This document shows positions 24,510 through 34,172 of a stretch of 64,000 nucleotides of DNA, one piece after another. Numbering within the stretch: the first letter of the stretch is position 1; each line of letters opens with the position of its first letter. Below the pieces are notes generated by a model that saw only the letters and a program-made list of their open reading frames with translations, had not been told where the DNA came from and made no database searches. The DNA comes from CAXMMR01 sp963692975 (lineage in GTDB: Bacteria; Pseudomonadota; Alphaproteobacteria; Acetobacterales; Acetobacteraceae), in the NCBI GenBank assembly GCA_963692975.2, contig CAXMMR010000023.1, positions 62,001-126,000 on the forward strand. The letters run 5' to 3'. The position numbers were made by a program, and so were the translations under genes.

Positions 24510-24872
24510 CTAGAACGACAGGCCGCCCTCGCGGGCAGCCTCGGCCAGTGCGCGAACGCGGCCATGATAGAGGTAGGCGCCGCGATCGAACACGACCTGC
24601 GTGACCCCGGCCGCCAGCGCCCGCTCGGCGACCAACTTGCCGACGGCGCTCGCAGCACCCTTGTCGGCGCCGGTCTTGAGCTCCTCGCGCAGCGACTTGT
24701 CGAGGCTGGAGGCCGCCGCCAGCGTGCGGCCCGCGGCATCGTCGATCACCTGCGCGTAGATGTTCTTGCCGGAGCGGAACACCGACAGGCGCGGCCGGCC
24801 AGCCGCCTTGTGGCGCAGCTGGTAGCGCAGGCGCTCGCGCCGGCGGTCCCGAAGATCCTGGTTTGCACCCAT
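24510..24872 (-). CDS. rplR: 50S ribosomal protein L18
   Basis: A 120-residue 5S rRNA-binding protein. RRERLRYQLRHKAAGRPRL, VFRSGKNIYAQVIDD and the C-terminal YHGRVRALAEAAREGGL are family blocks. The start ATG 24872 overlaps the rplF stop by one base (TAATG), a sign of coupled translation. Confidence 0.96.
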   Translation of the reverse strand: MGANQDLRDRRRERLRYQLRHKAAGRPRLSVFRSGKNIYAQVIDDAAGRTLAAASSLDKSLREELKTGADKGAASAVGKLVAERALAAGVTQVVFDRGAYLYHGRVRALAEAAREGGLSF

Positions 24873-25405
24873 TACTTCTTCTTGCCTTCCTTGCGCCGGA
24901 TCGTCTCGTTATCGTAGCGAACGCCCTTGCCCTTGTAGGGCTCCGGCGGACGCCAGCCGCGGATCTCGGCCGCAACCTGGCCGACCAGGCGCTTATCCAC
25001 CCCTTCGACGGTGATCGCCGTCGGCCGCGGCGTGGTGATCTTGATGCCCGCCGGCACCGGAAACACCACGTCATGCGAGAAGCCGAGGTTGATCACCAGG
25101 TTCGTGCCCTGCACCGAGGCCCGGTAGCCGGTGCCGGTGATCTCCATCGTCTTGGCATAGCCGGTGGAGACGCCGTGGATGATGTTCTGCACCAGCGCCC
25201 GCGTCGTGCCCCACATCATGCGGGACGGCGCCGAGTTGTTGCGCGGCGTCACCGTGACGGCGCCGTTTTCCACGCGGGTCTCGACATGGTCGGTCAACGG
25301 CAGGCTCAGCTCGCCGAGCTTGCCTTTCGCCGTCAGCATGCCGGACGCGACCGCGACCTGCACGCCGTCCGGAATGGTCACCGGATTCTTGCCTACGCGT
25401 GACAT
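24872..25405 (-). CDS. rplF: 50S ribosomal protein L6
   Basis: A 177-residue two-domain protein near the factor-binding site. The start SRVGKNPVTIPDGV and the C-terminal EPYKGKGVRYDNETIRRKEG are diagnostic. ATG 25405 follows GAGGGAG; the upstream open frame is not L6-like. It lies 13 bases after the rpsH stop. Confidence 0.97.
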   Translation of the reverse strand: MSRVGKNPVTIPDGVQVAVASGMLTAKGKLGELSLPLTDHVETRVENGAVTVTPRNNSAPSRMMWGTTRALVQNIIHGVSTGYAKTMEITGTGYRASVQGTNLVINLGFSHDVVFPVPAGIKITTPRPTAITVEGVDKRLVGQVAAEIRGWRPPEPYKGKGVRYDNETIRRKEGKKK

Positions 25406-25418
25406 CGCTCGCGCTCCC

Positions 25419-25817
25419 TCAGAACACGCGGCAGAGCACTTCGCCGCCAACATTGGCGGCGCGTGCCTCTGCATCGCTCAGCACGCCGCGCGGCGTGGAC
25501 AAAATGGACACACCGAGCCCCGCATAGACGCGCGGCAGCTCCTTGATCTTGGAATACACCCGGCGGCCCGGCTTGGAGACCCGGTGGATTTCCTTGATGA
25601 CCGGCTCGCCCTCATTGTATTTCAGCTCGATGCGTATCTGCGAGATGCCGGGCCGCAGCTCCTCGGCGCTGTAGCCGCGGATGTAGCCCTCGCGGCGCAG
25701 CGCCTCGAGCACGGTCATGCGCAGCTTGCTGCCGGGCGAGACGCAGCTCGTGTGCCGGCTGTGCTGGGCGTTGCGGATGCGGGTGAGCATGTCGCCCAAC
25801 GGATCGGATAATGACAT
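25419..25817 (-). CDS. rpsH: 30S ribosomal protein S8
   Basis: A 132-residue 16S rRNA-binding protein and, in E. coli, the repressor of the spc operon. DPLGDMLTRIRNAQ and the C-terminal GLGVSILSTPRGVLSDAEAR are diagnostic. The start ATG 25817 has only a weak ribosome binding site, consistent with coupling to rpsN, 12 bases upstream. The mRNA target of S8 regulation was not looked for by folding. Confidence 0.97.
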   Translation of the reverse strand: MSLSDPLGDMLTRIRNAQHSRHTSCVSPGSKLRMTVLEALRREGYIRGYSAEELRPGISQIRIELKYNEGEPVIKEIHRVSKPGRRVYSKIKELPRVYAGLGVSILSTPRGVLSDAEARAANVGGEVLCRVF

Positions 25818-25829
25818 TGCGCGGGGCCC

Positions 25830-26135
25830 CTACCAGCTCGCCTTAGTCATGCCGGGGATCTGCCCGGCACTCGCGAGGTCACGCAAGGCGATGCGGCACA
25901 GCTTGAACTTTCGGTAGTTCGCCCGCGGCCGTCCGGTGAGCTCGCAGCGCAGCCGGGTGCGGGTGCGGCTGCCATTGCGCGGCAGCTGCGCCAGCTTCAG
26001 CGTCGCATTGAAGCGGTCCTCGACCGGCAGCGTGCGGTCCATCACAATGTCCTTGAGCGACTTGCGCTTCACCCGGTCACGCTTGGCCGCCCGCTCGCGC
26101 TCGTGGTTCTTGTTGACCGAAGACTTCTTTGCCAT
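25830..26135 (-). CDS. rpsN: 30S ribosomal protein S14 (zinc-free type)
   Basis: A 101-residue protein of the long, zinc-independent class: it lacks the paired Cys motifs of the short form. NKNHERERAAKRDRVKRKSL and RCELTGRPRANYRKFKLCR are typical. GGAGGAC lies ten bases before ATG 26135. A 76-bp gap separates it from rplE. Confidence 0.96.
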   Translation of the reverse strand: MAKKSSVNKNHERERAAKRDRVKRKSLKDIVMDRTLPVEDRFNATLKLAQLPRNGSRTRTRLRCELTGRPRANYRKFKLCRIALRDLASAGQIPGMTKASW

Positions 26136-26211
26136 TGCTACTGCTGTCCTCCGGAACCTGCCGGCTCACGCCAGGGGTTTTCCAAAACGCTGTTTGTATC
26201 AGACGATGCGA

Positions 26212-26790
26212 TCAGGCCGGCGGCTTGTCCTGAAAGGGAATGTCGAACCCCTTCAGCAGCGCCTTCGCCTCGGCATCGGTCGATGCAGTGGTGACGAACA
26301 CGATGTCCATGCCGCGCACCGCGTCCACCTTGTCGTAGGCGATCTCCGGGAAAATGATCTGCTCGCGCAGGCCCATCGCGAAATTGCCGCGACCGTCGAA
26401 GCCCTTGGTGGCCGGAATGCCGCGGAAGTCGCGCACGCGCGGCAGGGCGATCGTCACCAGCCGGTCGAGAAACTCATACATCTTGGCGCGGCGCAGCGTC
26501 ACCTTGGTGCCGATCGGCAGGCCCTCGCGGATCTTGAAGCCGGCGATCGCCTTCTTGGCAACCGTCTTGACCGGCTTCTGCCCGGCGATCAGCGTCAACT
26601 CCGCCACCGCCGCGTCGAGCTTTTTCTGATCGCCGGCCGCTTCGCCCACGCCCATGTTGATCACGATCTTCTCAAGCTTGGGCACCTGCATCGGGTTGCG
26701 GTAGCCGAACTCCTGCTGCAGCGAGGCGCGCAGCGAGTCGTTGTAACGCTGCTGCATCCTCGGCAAGGCGCGCGTCTGGGTCTCGGACAT
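26212..26790 (-). CDS. rplE: 50S ribosomal protein L5
   Basis: A 192-residue protein that binds 5S rRNA and contacts P-site tRNA. KIVINMGVGEAAGDQKKLD, GFKIREGLPIGTKVTLR and EIAYDKVDAVRGMDIVFVT are diagnostic blocks. It starts five bases after the rplX stop and has GAGGGC upstream. Confidence 0.97.
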   Translation of the reverse strand: MSETQTRALPRMQQRYNDSLRASLQQEFGYRNPMQVPKLEKIVINMGVGEAAGDQKKLDAAVAELTLIAGQKPVKTVAKKAIAGFKIREGLPIGTKVTLRRAKMYEFLDRLVTIALPRVRDFRGIPATKGFDGRGNFAMGLREQIIFPEIAYDKVDAVRGMDIVFVTTASTDAEAKALLKGFDIPFQDKPPA

Positions 26791-26795
26791 GGCCG

Positions 26796-27128
26796 TCAGC
26801 CCTCGATGATCTCGCCCGTGGCTTTCGCCACGCGCACTTTGGACGAATGCCCGTCCGAGCCCTGGACGACGCGAAAGCCGACCCGCGTCGGCTTGCTGCT
26901 CTTCGGGTCGACGAGCTTGAGGTTCGACAGGTGGATCGTCGCCTCGCGCTCAACGATGCCGCCCGGCTGGCCCATGCCGCGCGGCTTGGTGTGACGCTTG
27001 GCGACGTTCACCCCGGCGACCACCGCGCGCAGCGTCTTCGGCGCAACCGACAGCACTTCGCCGCGCTTGCCCTTGTCGCCGCCGGTGATCACCACGACCG
27101 TGTCGCCCTTGCGGATCCGCGCCGCCAT
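26796..27128 (-). CDS. rplX: 50S ribosomal protein L24
   Basis: A 110-residue assembly-initiator protein of the large subunit. The KOW motif GDTVVVITGGDKGKRGEVL lies at the N-terminus, followed by NVAKRHTKPRGMGQPGGIVE. ATG 27128 follows GGAGG and overlaps the rplN stop (TGATG); GTG 27131 is a less likely start one codon earlier. Confidence 0.96.
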   Translation of the reverse strand: MAARIRKGDTVVVITGGDKGKRGEVLSVAPKTLRAVVAGVNVAKRHTKPRGMGQPGGIVEREATIHLSNLKLVDPKSSKPTRVGFRVVQGSDGHSSKVRVAKATGEIIEG

Positions 27129-27496
27129 CACAGCACCTCCGGCGCGAGCGAGATGATCTTCATGAACTTCGCCGCACGCAGCTCACGCACCACCGGCCCG
27201 AAGATGCGGGTGCCGATGGGCTCGCGCTGCTTATTGATCAGCACCGCGGCATTGGTGTCGAAACGAATGGCGCTGCCGTCTGAGCGGCGGACGGGAAACG
27301 AGGTGCGCACGATCACCGCCTGGTGCACGTCGCCCTTCTTCACCTTGCCGCGCGGGATGGCCTCCTTGATCGAGACCACGATCACGTCGCCGACGGACGC
27401 CGTCTTGCGCTTGCTGCCGCCCAGCACCTTGATGCACTGAACGCGCCGCGCGCCGGAGTTGTCGGCGACCTCGAGGTTGGATTCGACCTGGATCAT
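27128..27496 (-). CDS. rplN: 50S ribosomal protein L14
   Basis: A 122-residue protein at the subunit interface. MIQVESNLEVADNSGARRV and VGDVIVVSIKEAIPRGKVK are the signature regions. It overlaps the rplX start by one base and follows rpsQ immediately, with no gap. Confidence 0.98.
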   Translation of the reverse strand: MIQVESNLEVADNSGARRVQCIKVLGGSKRKTASVGDVIVVSIKEAIPRGKVKKGDVHQAVIVRTSFPVRRSDGSAIRFDTNAAVLINKQREPIGTRIFGPVVRELRAAKFMKIISLAPEVL

Positions 27497-27895
27497 CTAG
27501 CTCTCATGCGTCTGGTGTTCGGGGCTGACCTCGACGCCCTGCGTGGCCAGCACCTCGGCCGCCTCCTCAGGCACCGTCACCGGCAGCCCAGCGCGCTCGT
27601 CATGCGCAATCGAGCTCGCCGCCGCCGCCAGCGCCGCGGCACTCACGTCGCCAAGCACGTCGCCATTGCGGCTCACCACCGTCCAGGTCTTGCGCTTGCT
27701 GATCGGCGGGCACTCGACGATGCGCACGTTGTCGCCGACCTGGCAGACATTATGCTCGTCATGCGCCGCATACTTCTTCGACAGCCGGATGAACTTCTTG
27801 TAGAGCGGGTGCATCACGCGACGATTGACCAGGACCGTTACGGTCTTGTCCATCTTGTCGCTGGTGACCCGCCCGATCAGGACGCGCTTTGGCAT
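27497..27895 (-). CDS. rpsQ: 30S ribosomal protein S17 with long C-terminal extension
   Basis: The first 80 residues are a normal S17 (MPKRVLIGRVTSDKMDKTVT and KKFIRLSKKYAAHDE), a 16S rRNA-binding OB-fold protein. The total is 132 residues, so about 50 extra residues follow, rich in Ala, Glu and Val (for example TVPEEAAEVLATQGVEV). This tail is not needed for the core fold. ATG 27895 is the S17 start; the frame runs open upstream into rpmC without homology. Confidence 0.95.
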   Translation of the reverse strand: MPKRVLIGRVTSDKMDKTVTVLVNRRVMHPLYKKFIRLSKKYAAHDEHNVCQVGDNVRIVECPPISKRKTWTVVSRNGDVLGDVSAAALAAAASSIAHDERAGLPVTVPEEAAEVLATQGVEVSPEHQTHES

Positions 27896-27908
27896 CGTCC
27901 GTCTCCTC

Positions 27909-28115
27909 TCAGGATTTCGCGGCGGAGACGAGCTTCTCCGCCTGTATCGTCTTGACCCGGGCGATGTCGCGGCGGACCACGCGGACGCGTCCGACACCCT
28001 CCTGCTGGCCGGTTGCGCGCTGGAAGCGCAGGTTGAACTGCTCGCGGCGCAGGTCGACCAGCATCGCCTCGAGCTCGTCCGGCGTCTTGGCTCGAATGTC
28101 CACCGGCTTGGTCAT
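27909..28115 (-). CDS. rpmC: 50S ribosomal protein L29
   Basis: A 68-residue helical-hairpin protein near the tunnel exit. KTPDELEAMLVDLRREQFNL and FQRATGQQEG are diagnostic. It starts directly after the rplP stop (one-base gap). Confidence 0.96.
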   Translation of the reverse strand: MTKPVDIRAKTPDELEAMLVDLRREQFNLRFQRATGQQEGVGRVRVVRRDIARVKTIQAEKLVSAAKS

Positions 28116-28116
28116 G

Positions 28117-28533
28117 TCAGGCCTCCCCGATGCGCTGCACGAAGCGCGTCTTGATCGGCAGCTTGGCCGCGCCGAGCTGCAGCGCCTCCTGCGCGAGGTC
28201 GAGCGAGACGCCCTCGATCTCGAACATGATCCGGCCCGGCTTCACCCGGGCGACCCAGAACTCGGGCGCGCCCTTGCCGGAGCCCATGCGGACCTCGGCC
28301 GGCTTGGTCGAAACCGGAACGTCCGGAAAGATCCTGATCCAGACGCGGCCGGCGCGCTTCATCGCGCGGGTGATCGCACGGCGCGCGGCCTCGATCTGGC
28401 GCGCGGTCACGCGCTCAGGCTCCAGCGCCTTCAGCCCATACGTGCCGAAGTTCAGCGTCGTCCCGCCTTTGGCGAGGCCATGGATGCGGCCCTTATGGGC
28501 CTTGCGGAACTTGGTCCGCTTTGGGGAAAGCAT
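28117..28533 (-). CDS. rplP: 50S ribosomal protein L16
   Basis: A 138-residue protein that helps place the A-site tRNA. MLSPKRTKFRKAHKGRIHG and AGRVWIRIFPDVPVSTKP are diagnostic, as is KGAPEFWVARVKPGRIMFE. It follows rpsC with a 14-base gap. Confidence 0.98.
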   Translation of the reverse strand: MLSPKRTKFRKAHKGRIHGLAKGGTTLNFGTYGLKALEPERVTARQIEAARRAITRAMKRAGRVWIRIFPDVPVSTKPAEVRMGSGKGAPEFWVARVKPGRIMFEIEGVSLDLAQEALQLGAAKLPIKTRFVQRIGEA

Positions 28534-28547
28534 GGTGTCTTACGTCC

Positions 28548-29225
28548 TTAGCGCTGCGGCGCCTGCTCGGCGGCGCGACGGTCCTGCGCGGAGGGGTCGT
28601 GGGCAAGAACCTCGCCCTTGAACACCCAGACTTTGACGCCGCAAGTGCCGTAATTGGTTTTTGCCGTTGCGGTGCCGTAATCGATGTCGGCGCGCAGCGT
28701 ATGCAGCGGCACCCGGCCCTCGCGATACCACTCGACACGGGCGATCTCGGCGCCGCCGAGCCGGCCGCCGCAATTGATGCGGATGCCCTGGGCGCCGAGC
28801 CGCATCGCCGACTGCACCGCGCGCTTCATCGCGCGACGGAAGGCGACCCGCCGCTCGAGCTGCTGGGCGATGTTCTCGGCCACCAGCACCGCGTCGATCT
28901 CCGGCTTACGGATTTCGACGATGTTGAGCGACACCTCGGCCTTGGCCATCTTGGTGAGATCCTTGCGCAGAACCTCGATGTCCGAACCCTTCTTGCCGAT
29001 CACCACGCCCGGTCGCGCCGCATAGATCGTCACCCGCGGCTTCTTTGCCGGACGCTCGATCACGACCCGGGAAACACCCGCGCCGGACAGCTTCTTGCGC
29101 AAATGCGTGCGCAACTTGATGTCCTCATGCAGCAGCCGGGCGTAATCGTTGCCGGCATACCAGCGGCTGTCCCAGGTGCGGTTCACGCCGAGGCGCAGAC
29201 CGATTGGATTGACCTTGTGACCCAT
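28548..29225 (-). CDS. rpsC: 30S ribosomal protein S3
   Basis: A 225-residue KH-domain protein at the mRNA entry site. The start MGHKVNPIGLRLGVNRTWDS and KH loop VVIGKKGSDIEVLRKDL are diagnostic, and INCGGRLGGAEIARVEWYRE marks the C-terminal domain. ATG 29225 is used; the open frame upstream lies in rplV and is not S3-like. Confidence 0.98.
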   Translation of the reverse strand: MGHKVNPIGLRLGVNRTWDSRWYAGNDYARLLHEDIKLRTHLRKKLSGAGVSRVVIERPAKKPRVTIYAARPGVVIGKKGSDIEVLRKDLTKMAKAEVSLNIVEIRKPEIDAVLVAENIAQQLERRVAFRRAMKRAVQSAMRLGAQGIRINCGGRLGGAEIARVEWYREGRVPLHTLRADIDYGTATAKTNYGTCGVKVWVFKGEVLAHDPSAQDRRAAEQAPQR

Positions 29226-29227
29226 GC

Positions 29228-29647
29228 TCAGGCGGCCTTTCGCTCGAAGTCGCGCTTCGGTTTGGCGATCGCATCCGGCGCGCGCTCGGCAACGACGATC
29301 TTCAGATGGCTGAACCACTTCTCGATGCGCGACGAGCGGCCGCGGCCGCGCGCATGGAAGCGCCGCATCACCACCGACTTGCCGACCTCGGCGCGGGTCA
29401 CCACCAGCTGGTCGACATCCAGCTGATGGTTGTTCTCGGCGTTGGCGATCGCACTCTCCAGCGTCTTGCGCACCGACTGCGCAATGCGCCGCTTGCTGAA
29501 AGTCAGCGTCGCGACCGCCGTGCTGGCCGGCTGGTTGCGGATCAACCCGGCGACCAGGTTCAGCTTATGCGGACTGATGCGGAGATTCTTCAGGATCGCC
29601 TGCGCCTCGGTCTCGCCAAGGCTGCGCGCGTGCTTCGGCTTGCTCAT
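29228..29647 (-). CDS. rplV: 50S ribosomal protein L22
   Basis: A 139-residue protein whose beta-hairpin lines the exit tunnel near the macrolide site. RISPHKLNLVAGLIRNQPA and VVMRRFHARGRGRSSRIEKW are diagnostic. The start overlaps the rpsS stop by one base. Confidence 0.97.
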   Translation of the reverse strand: MSKPKHARSLGETEAQAILKNLRISPHKLNLVAGLIRNQPASTAVATLTFSKRRIAQSVRKTLESAIANAENNHQLDVDQLVVTRAEVGKSVVMRRFHARGRGRSSRIEKWFSHLKIVVAERAPDAIAKPKRDFERKAA

Positions 29648-29925
29648 CAGCCCCGCCTCGCCTTCTTGTCCGCCGAGTGGCCGGTGAACGTGCGGGTCGG
29701 CGAGAACTCGCCGAACTTATGGCCCACCATGTTCTCGTTGACCTGCACCGGCAGGAACTTGTGGCCGTTATAGACGCCGAAGGTCAGGCCGACGAATTGC
29801 GGCAGGATCGTCGAACGGCGCGACCAGATCTTGATGATCTCGTTGCGGCTCGAGCTCTTCGCCGTCTCCGCCTTGTTCAGCAGGTAACCGTCGACGAACG
29901 GCCCCTTCCAGATGGAACGTGCCAT
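29647..29925 (-). CDS. rpsS: 30S ribosomal protein S19
   Basis: A 92-residue head protein. MARSIWKGPFVDGYLL and VGHKFGEFSPTRTFTGHSAD are diagnostic. It follows rplB by five bases in the S10 operon. Confidence 0.98.
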   Translation of the reverse strand: MARSIWKGPFVDGYLLNKAETAKSSSRNEIIKIWSRRSTILPQFVGLTFGVYNGHKFLPVQVNENMVGHKFGEFSPTRTFTGHSADKKARRG

Positions 29926-29930
29926 GTGCC

Positions 29931-30761
29931 CTACTTCGACTTGCTGGCGCGACGGATGATCAGCTTGTCCGTCCGCTTGTTGACGCGCGTCTTCGCGCCC
30001 TTGGTCGGCTTGCCCCAGGGCGTGACCGGATGCCGGCCGCCCGATGTCCGCCCCTCACCGCCGCCATGCGGATGGTCGACCGGGTTCATCACCACGCCGC
30101 GGTTATGCGGCCGGCGCCCCAGCCAGCGGCTGCGACCGGCCTTGCCGATCGACTGGTTCATATTGTCCGGGTTGCTCACCGCGCCCACGGTCGCCATGCA
30201 CTCGGAGCGCACGATCCGCAACTCGCCGGATTGCAGCTTGACCTGCGCGTAGCCGGCATCCTTGCCGACGAGCTGCGCGTAGGTCCCGGCCGAGCGTGCG
30301 ACCTTGCCGCCCGCGCCCGTCTTCAGCTCGACATTGTGCACGATCGTGCCGACCGGGATCGCCGCCAACGGCATCGCGTTGCCCGGCTTGATATCGACCC
30401 GGACGCCGGCGACGACGCTGTCGCCGACACGCAGCCGCTGCGGCGCGATGATGTAGGCGAGTTCGCCGTCCTGATACTTGATCAGGGCGATGAAGGCGGT
30501 GCGGTTCGGGTCATATTCAAGCCGCTCGACAGTGGCCGGCACGTCGAACTTGCGACGCTTGAAATCGACCGCGCGGTAGCTCTGCTTGTGCCCGCCGCCG
30601 CGAAACCGCACCGTCGTGCGGCCGTGATTGTTGCGCCCGCCGGAGTGGTTCTTGCCCTCGGTGAGGCCCTTGACCGGCTTGCCCTTGTAGAGCTCGCTGC
30701 GGTCGATCAGCACCGTGCCGCGCAGCGACGCGGTGACCGGGTTGAATTGCTTGAGTGCCAT
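29931..30761 (-). CDS. rplB: 50S ribosomal protein L2
   Basis: A 276-residue protein required for subunit joining and peptidyl transfer. GRNNHGRTTVRFRGGGHKQ and the conserved histidine region MNPVDHPHGGGEGRTSGGRH near the C-terminus are diagnostic. It lies 18 bases after rplW. Confidence 0.98.
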   Translation of the reverse strand: MALKQFNPVTASLRGTVLIDRSELYKGKPVKGLTEGKNHSGGRNNHGRTTVRFRGGGHKQSYRAVDFKRRKFDVPATVERLEYDPNRTAFIALIKYQDGELAYIIAPQRLRVGDSVVAGVRVDIKPGNAMPLAAIPVGTIVHNVELKTGAGGKVARSAGTYAQLVGKDAGYAQVKLQSGELRIVRSECMATVGAVSNPDNMNQSIGKAGRSRWLGRRPHNRGVVMNPVDHPHGGGEGRTSGGRHPVTPWGKPTKGAKTRVNKRTDKLIIRRASKSK

Positions 30762-30779
30762 CTCTGTCTGTTCCCGCGC

Positions 30780-31115
30780 TCAGCTCAGCCGCGCCGTCAA
30801 GTCGATCGACTGCCCGGGCGCCAGCTGCACGAATGCCTTTTTGACGTCCGAGCGCACGCCCGGACGACCCTTGAAGCGCTTCGTCTTGCCCTTCTGCACC
30901 AGCGTGTTGACGCCGATCACGTGAACGCCGAACAGCGCCTCGACGGCCGCCTTGATCTCCGGCTTGGTGGCGCTGGTGGCGACGCGGAACACCACCTGAC
31001 CCTTCTCGGTCAGCAACGTCGCCTTTTCCGTCACCAGCGGCGCCCGCACGATCTCATACATCGCCTCGCGCGACATGTGCTTGGCGCGATGCTGCGGGCG
31101 CTGGATGCGGTTCAT
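30780..31115 (-). CDS. rplW: 50S ribosomal protein L23
   Basis: An L23 protein, the docking site for trigger factor and SRP at the tunnel exit. YEIVRAPLVTEKATLL and VNTLVQKGKTKRFKGRPG are diagnostic. ATG 31115 has GGGAGAG just upstream and overlaps the rplD stop by four bases; this gives 111 residues with about 18 before the usual L23 start. MSREAM at 31076 is an alternative. Confidence 0.95.
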   Translation of the reverse strand: MNRIQRPQHRAKHMSREAMYEIVRAPLVTEKATLLTEKGQVVFRVATSATKPEIKAAVEALFGVHVIGVNTLVQKGKTKRFKGRPGVRSDVKKAFVQLAPGQSIDLTARLS

Positions 31116-31831
31116 GCCGGCTCTCCCTGCGGCGCGTGGTCGGCCTGCGGCGCGTGGTCGGCCTGCCGCGCGTGGTCGGCCTGCGGCGCGTGGTCGGCCT
31201 GCGGCGCTGGGTCGGCGCCGAGCAGCCGCGTCCGCAGTGCTGCGATCGCCGCGGTCGTCAACGCCAGCGTGTCATGGCGCATGATGTCGTAGACGTTGGC
31301 GCCGACGCTCGGCAACACGTCCAGGCCGCGGAGATTGCGGCTCGCGCGGGCGAAACCCTGGTCGACGAATTGGTCCACCACCAGCGTGCTGCCCCAGCCC
31401 AGGGCGCGCATCTTGCCGGCCAGCTCGCCGGTCTTGGCGCTGCCGCTCGCGGCCTCGATGACGATCAGCTTGCCCTCGGCCTGCTTCTGCGACAGCGCCG
31501 AGATCAGCCCGAGCCGGCGCACCTTCTTCGGCAAATCGTAGCCATGATCGCGCACGACAGGCCCGTGCACCACGCCGCCGGTGCGGAACTGCGGCGCGCG
31601 CAGGCTGCCCTGACGGGCGTTGCCGGTGCCCTTCTGCTTGTAGGGCTTGCGGGTGGTGCCGGACACCTCGCCCATGCCCTTGGTGCGGTGGGTTCCGGCG
31701 CGCCGGCAGGCCAGCTGCCAGTGGATGACGCGCGCCAGGATGTCGGCACGCGGCGTCTGGCCGAAGATCTCGTCGGGCAGCACGGCGGTGCCGGCACTGG
31801 TGTTGTCGAGGGTGCGGATCGTGGCCTGCAT
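31112..31831 (-). CDS. rplD: 50S ribosomal protein L4 with repetitive C-terminal tail
   Basis: A 239-residue protein lining the exit tunnel; in E. coli also the autogenous repressor of the S10 operon. GTGNARQGSLRAPQFRTGG marks the tunnel loop. About 30 C-terminal residues form a repeat of the six-residue unit ADHAPQ, encoded by an 18-bp tandem repeat; this tail is absent from normal L4. ATG 31831 overlaps the rplC stop (TGATG). Confidence 0.95.
   Translation of the reverse strand: MQATIRTLDNTSAGTAVLPDEIFGQTPRADILARVIHWQLACRRAGTHRTKGMGEVSGTTRKPYKQKGTGNARQGSLRAPQFRTGGVVHGPVVRDHGYDLPKKVRRLGLISALSQKQAEGKLIVIEAASGSAKTGELAGKMRALGWGSTLVVDQFVDQGFARASRNLRGLDVLPSVGANVYDIMRHDTLALTTAAIAALRTRLLGADPAPQADHAPQADHARQADHAPQADHAPQGEPA
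31131..31220 (-). repeat. 18-bp tandem repeat in the 3' end of rplD
   Basis: Units at 31131, 31149, 31167, 31185 and 31203, each close to GGCGCGTGGTCGGCCTGC; the last is diverged. Being a multiple of three, copy number can change without frameshift. It encodes the ADHAPQ repeats at the L4 C-terminus. Confidence 0.93.
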
Positions 31832-32568
31832 CACGCGTTCTCCGCCGGCGTCTCGGTGGCAGTCGCGGCCGGCGCCTCGGCGGCGGGTGACGCCGCGGCG
31901 ACCAGGGCGGCCGGATACGGCGCATCGGCGTGGCGGGCCTTCTTCACCGCGTCACGCACCAGCACAAAGTCGCCCTTGGCGCCCGGAACTGCGCCATGCA
32001 CCATGATGAGGCCGCGTTCGGCATCGACCTGCGCGATCTCCAGGTTGAGCGTGGTGATGCGCTCATGCCCGAGATGGCCGGCCATCTTCTTGTTCTTGAA
32101 CGTCTTGCCAGGGTCCTGCCGATTGCCGGTGGAGCCGTGCGAGCGGTGACTGACGGAGACGCCATGCGAGGCCTCGAGGCCGCGAAAGTTCCAGCGCTTC
32201 ATGGCACCGGCGAAGCCCTTGCCCTTGGAGGTGCCGGTCACGTCGACCTTCTGTCCGGCGACGAAGTGCGCGGCGGACGGCGTCGCGCCCGCCTCCAGCA
32301 CCGCGTCGGCATCGACGCGGAACTCGACCAGCTTTTTGCGCGGCTCGACCTTGGCGGCTGCGAAATGACCGCGATTCGCCTTGCTGACGTTCTTCACCTT
32401 CGCCAGCACGGTGCCGAGTTGGACGGCGGTGTAGCCGTCGCGCTCCTGGCTGCGCACGCCGACGACCTGCACCTCATCGAGGTGCAGGACGGTAACGGGC
32501 ACGTGGCTGCCGTCGTCCCTGAACAGCCGGGTCATACCCAGCTTTCGTGTGATGAGTCCCGTACGCAT
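31831..32568 (-). CDS. rplC: 50S ribosomal protein L3
   Basis: A 245-residue protein reaching toward the peptidyl-transferase centre. MRTGLITRKLGMTRLF and the loop SHGVSVSHRSHGSTGNRQDP are diagnostic. The last 25 residues are an Ala/Pro/Thr/Glu-rich tail (starting AAASPAAEAPAATA). The gap to rpsJ is 66 bases. Confidence 0.97.
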   Translation of the reverse strand: MRTGLITRKLGMTRLFRDDGSHVPVTVLHLDEVQVVGVRSQERDGYTAVQLGTVLAKVKNVSKANRGHFAAAKVEPRKKLVEFRVDADAVLEAGATPSAAHFVAGQKVDVTGTSKGKGFAGAMKRWNFRGLEASHGVSVSHRSHGSTGNRQDPGKTFKNKKMAGHLGHERITTLNLEIAQVDAERGLIMVHGAVPGAKGDFVLVRDAVKKARHADAPYPAALVAAASPAAEAPAATATETPAENA

Positions 32569-32634
32569 CTGCTACTCTCTCAAACCGTCTCGTTCGCGCA
32601 GGCTGGCGCCAGAGGAGACAACGGCAACACTAGG

Positions 32635-32943
32635 CTAGAGCTTGATCTCGACGTCGACGCCCGAGGCCAGGTCCAGCTTCATCAGCGCGTCCACCGTCTG
32701 CGGCGTCGGCTCGACGATGTCGAGCAGGCGACGATGGGTGCGGATTTCGAACTGCTCACGGCTTTTCTTGTCGACATGCGGCGAGCGGTTCACGGTGAAG
32801 CGCTCGATATGCGTCGGCAAGGGGATCGGGCCCCGAACCCGAGCACCGGTCCGCTTCGCCGTGTTGACAATCTCCCGCGTGCTGTTGTCCAGCACACGGT
32901 GATCATACGCCTTGAGGCGAATGCGGATGTTCTGGTTGTCCAT
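32635..32943 (-). CDS. rpsJ: 30S ribosomal protein S10
   Basis: A 102-residue protein that also binds NusB in antitermination. QNIRIRLKAYDHRVLDNS and the block VRGPIPLPTHIERFTVNRSP are diagnostic. ATG 32943 follows GAAGAAGAG; a longer frame adds four residues. It is 38 bases after tuf. Confidence 0.97.
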   Translation of the reverse strand: MDNQNIRIRLKAYDHRVLDNSTREIVNTAKRTGARVRGPIPLPTHIERFTVNRSPHVDKKSREQFEIRTHRRLLDIVEPTPQTVDALMKLDLASGVDVEIKL

Positions 32944-32981
32944 ACTCTTCTTCAATCCAGTTCGGGGCGCGCGGTGTCGGC

Positions 32982-34172
<1,191 letters not shown>

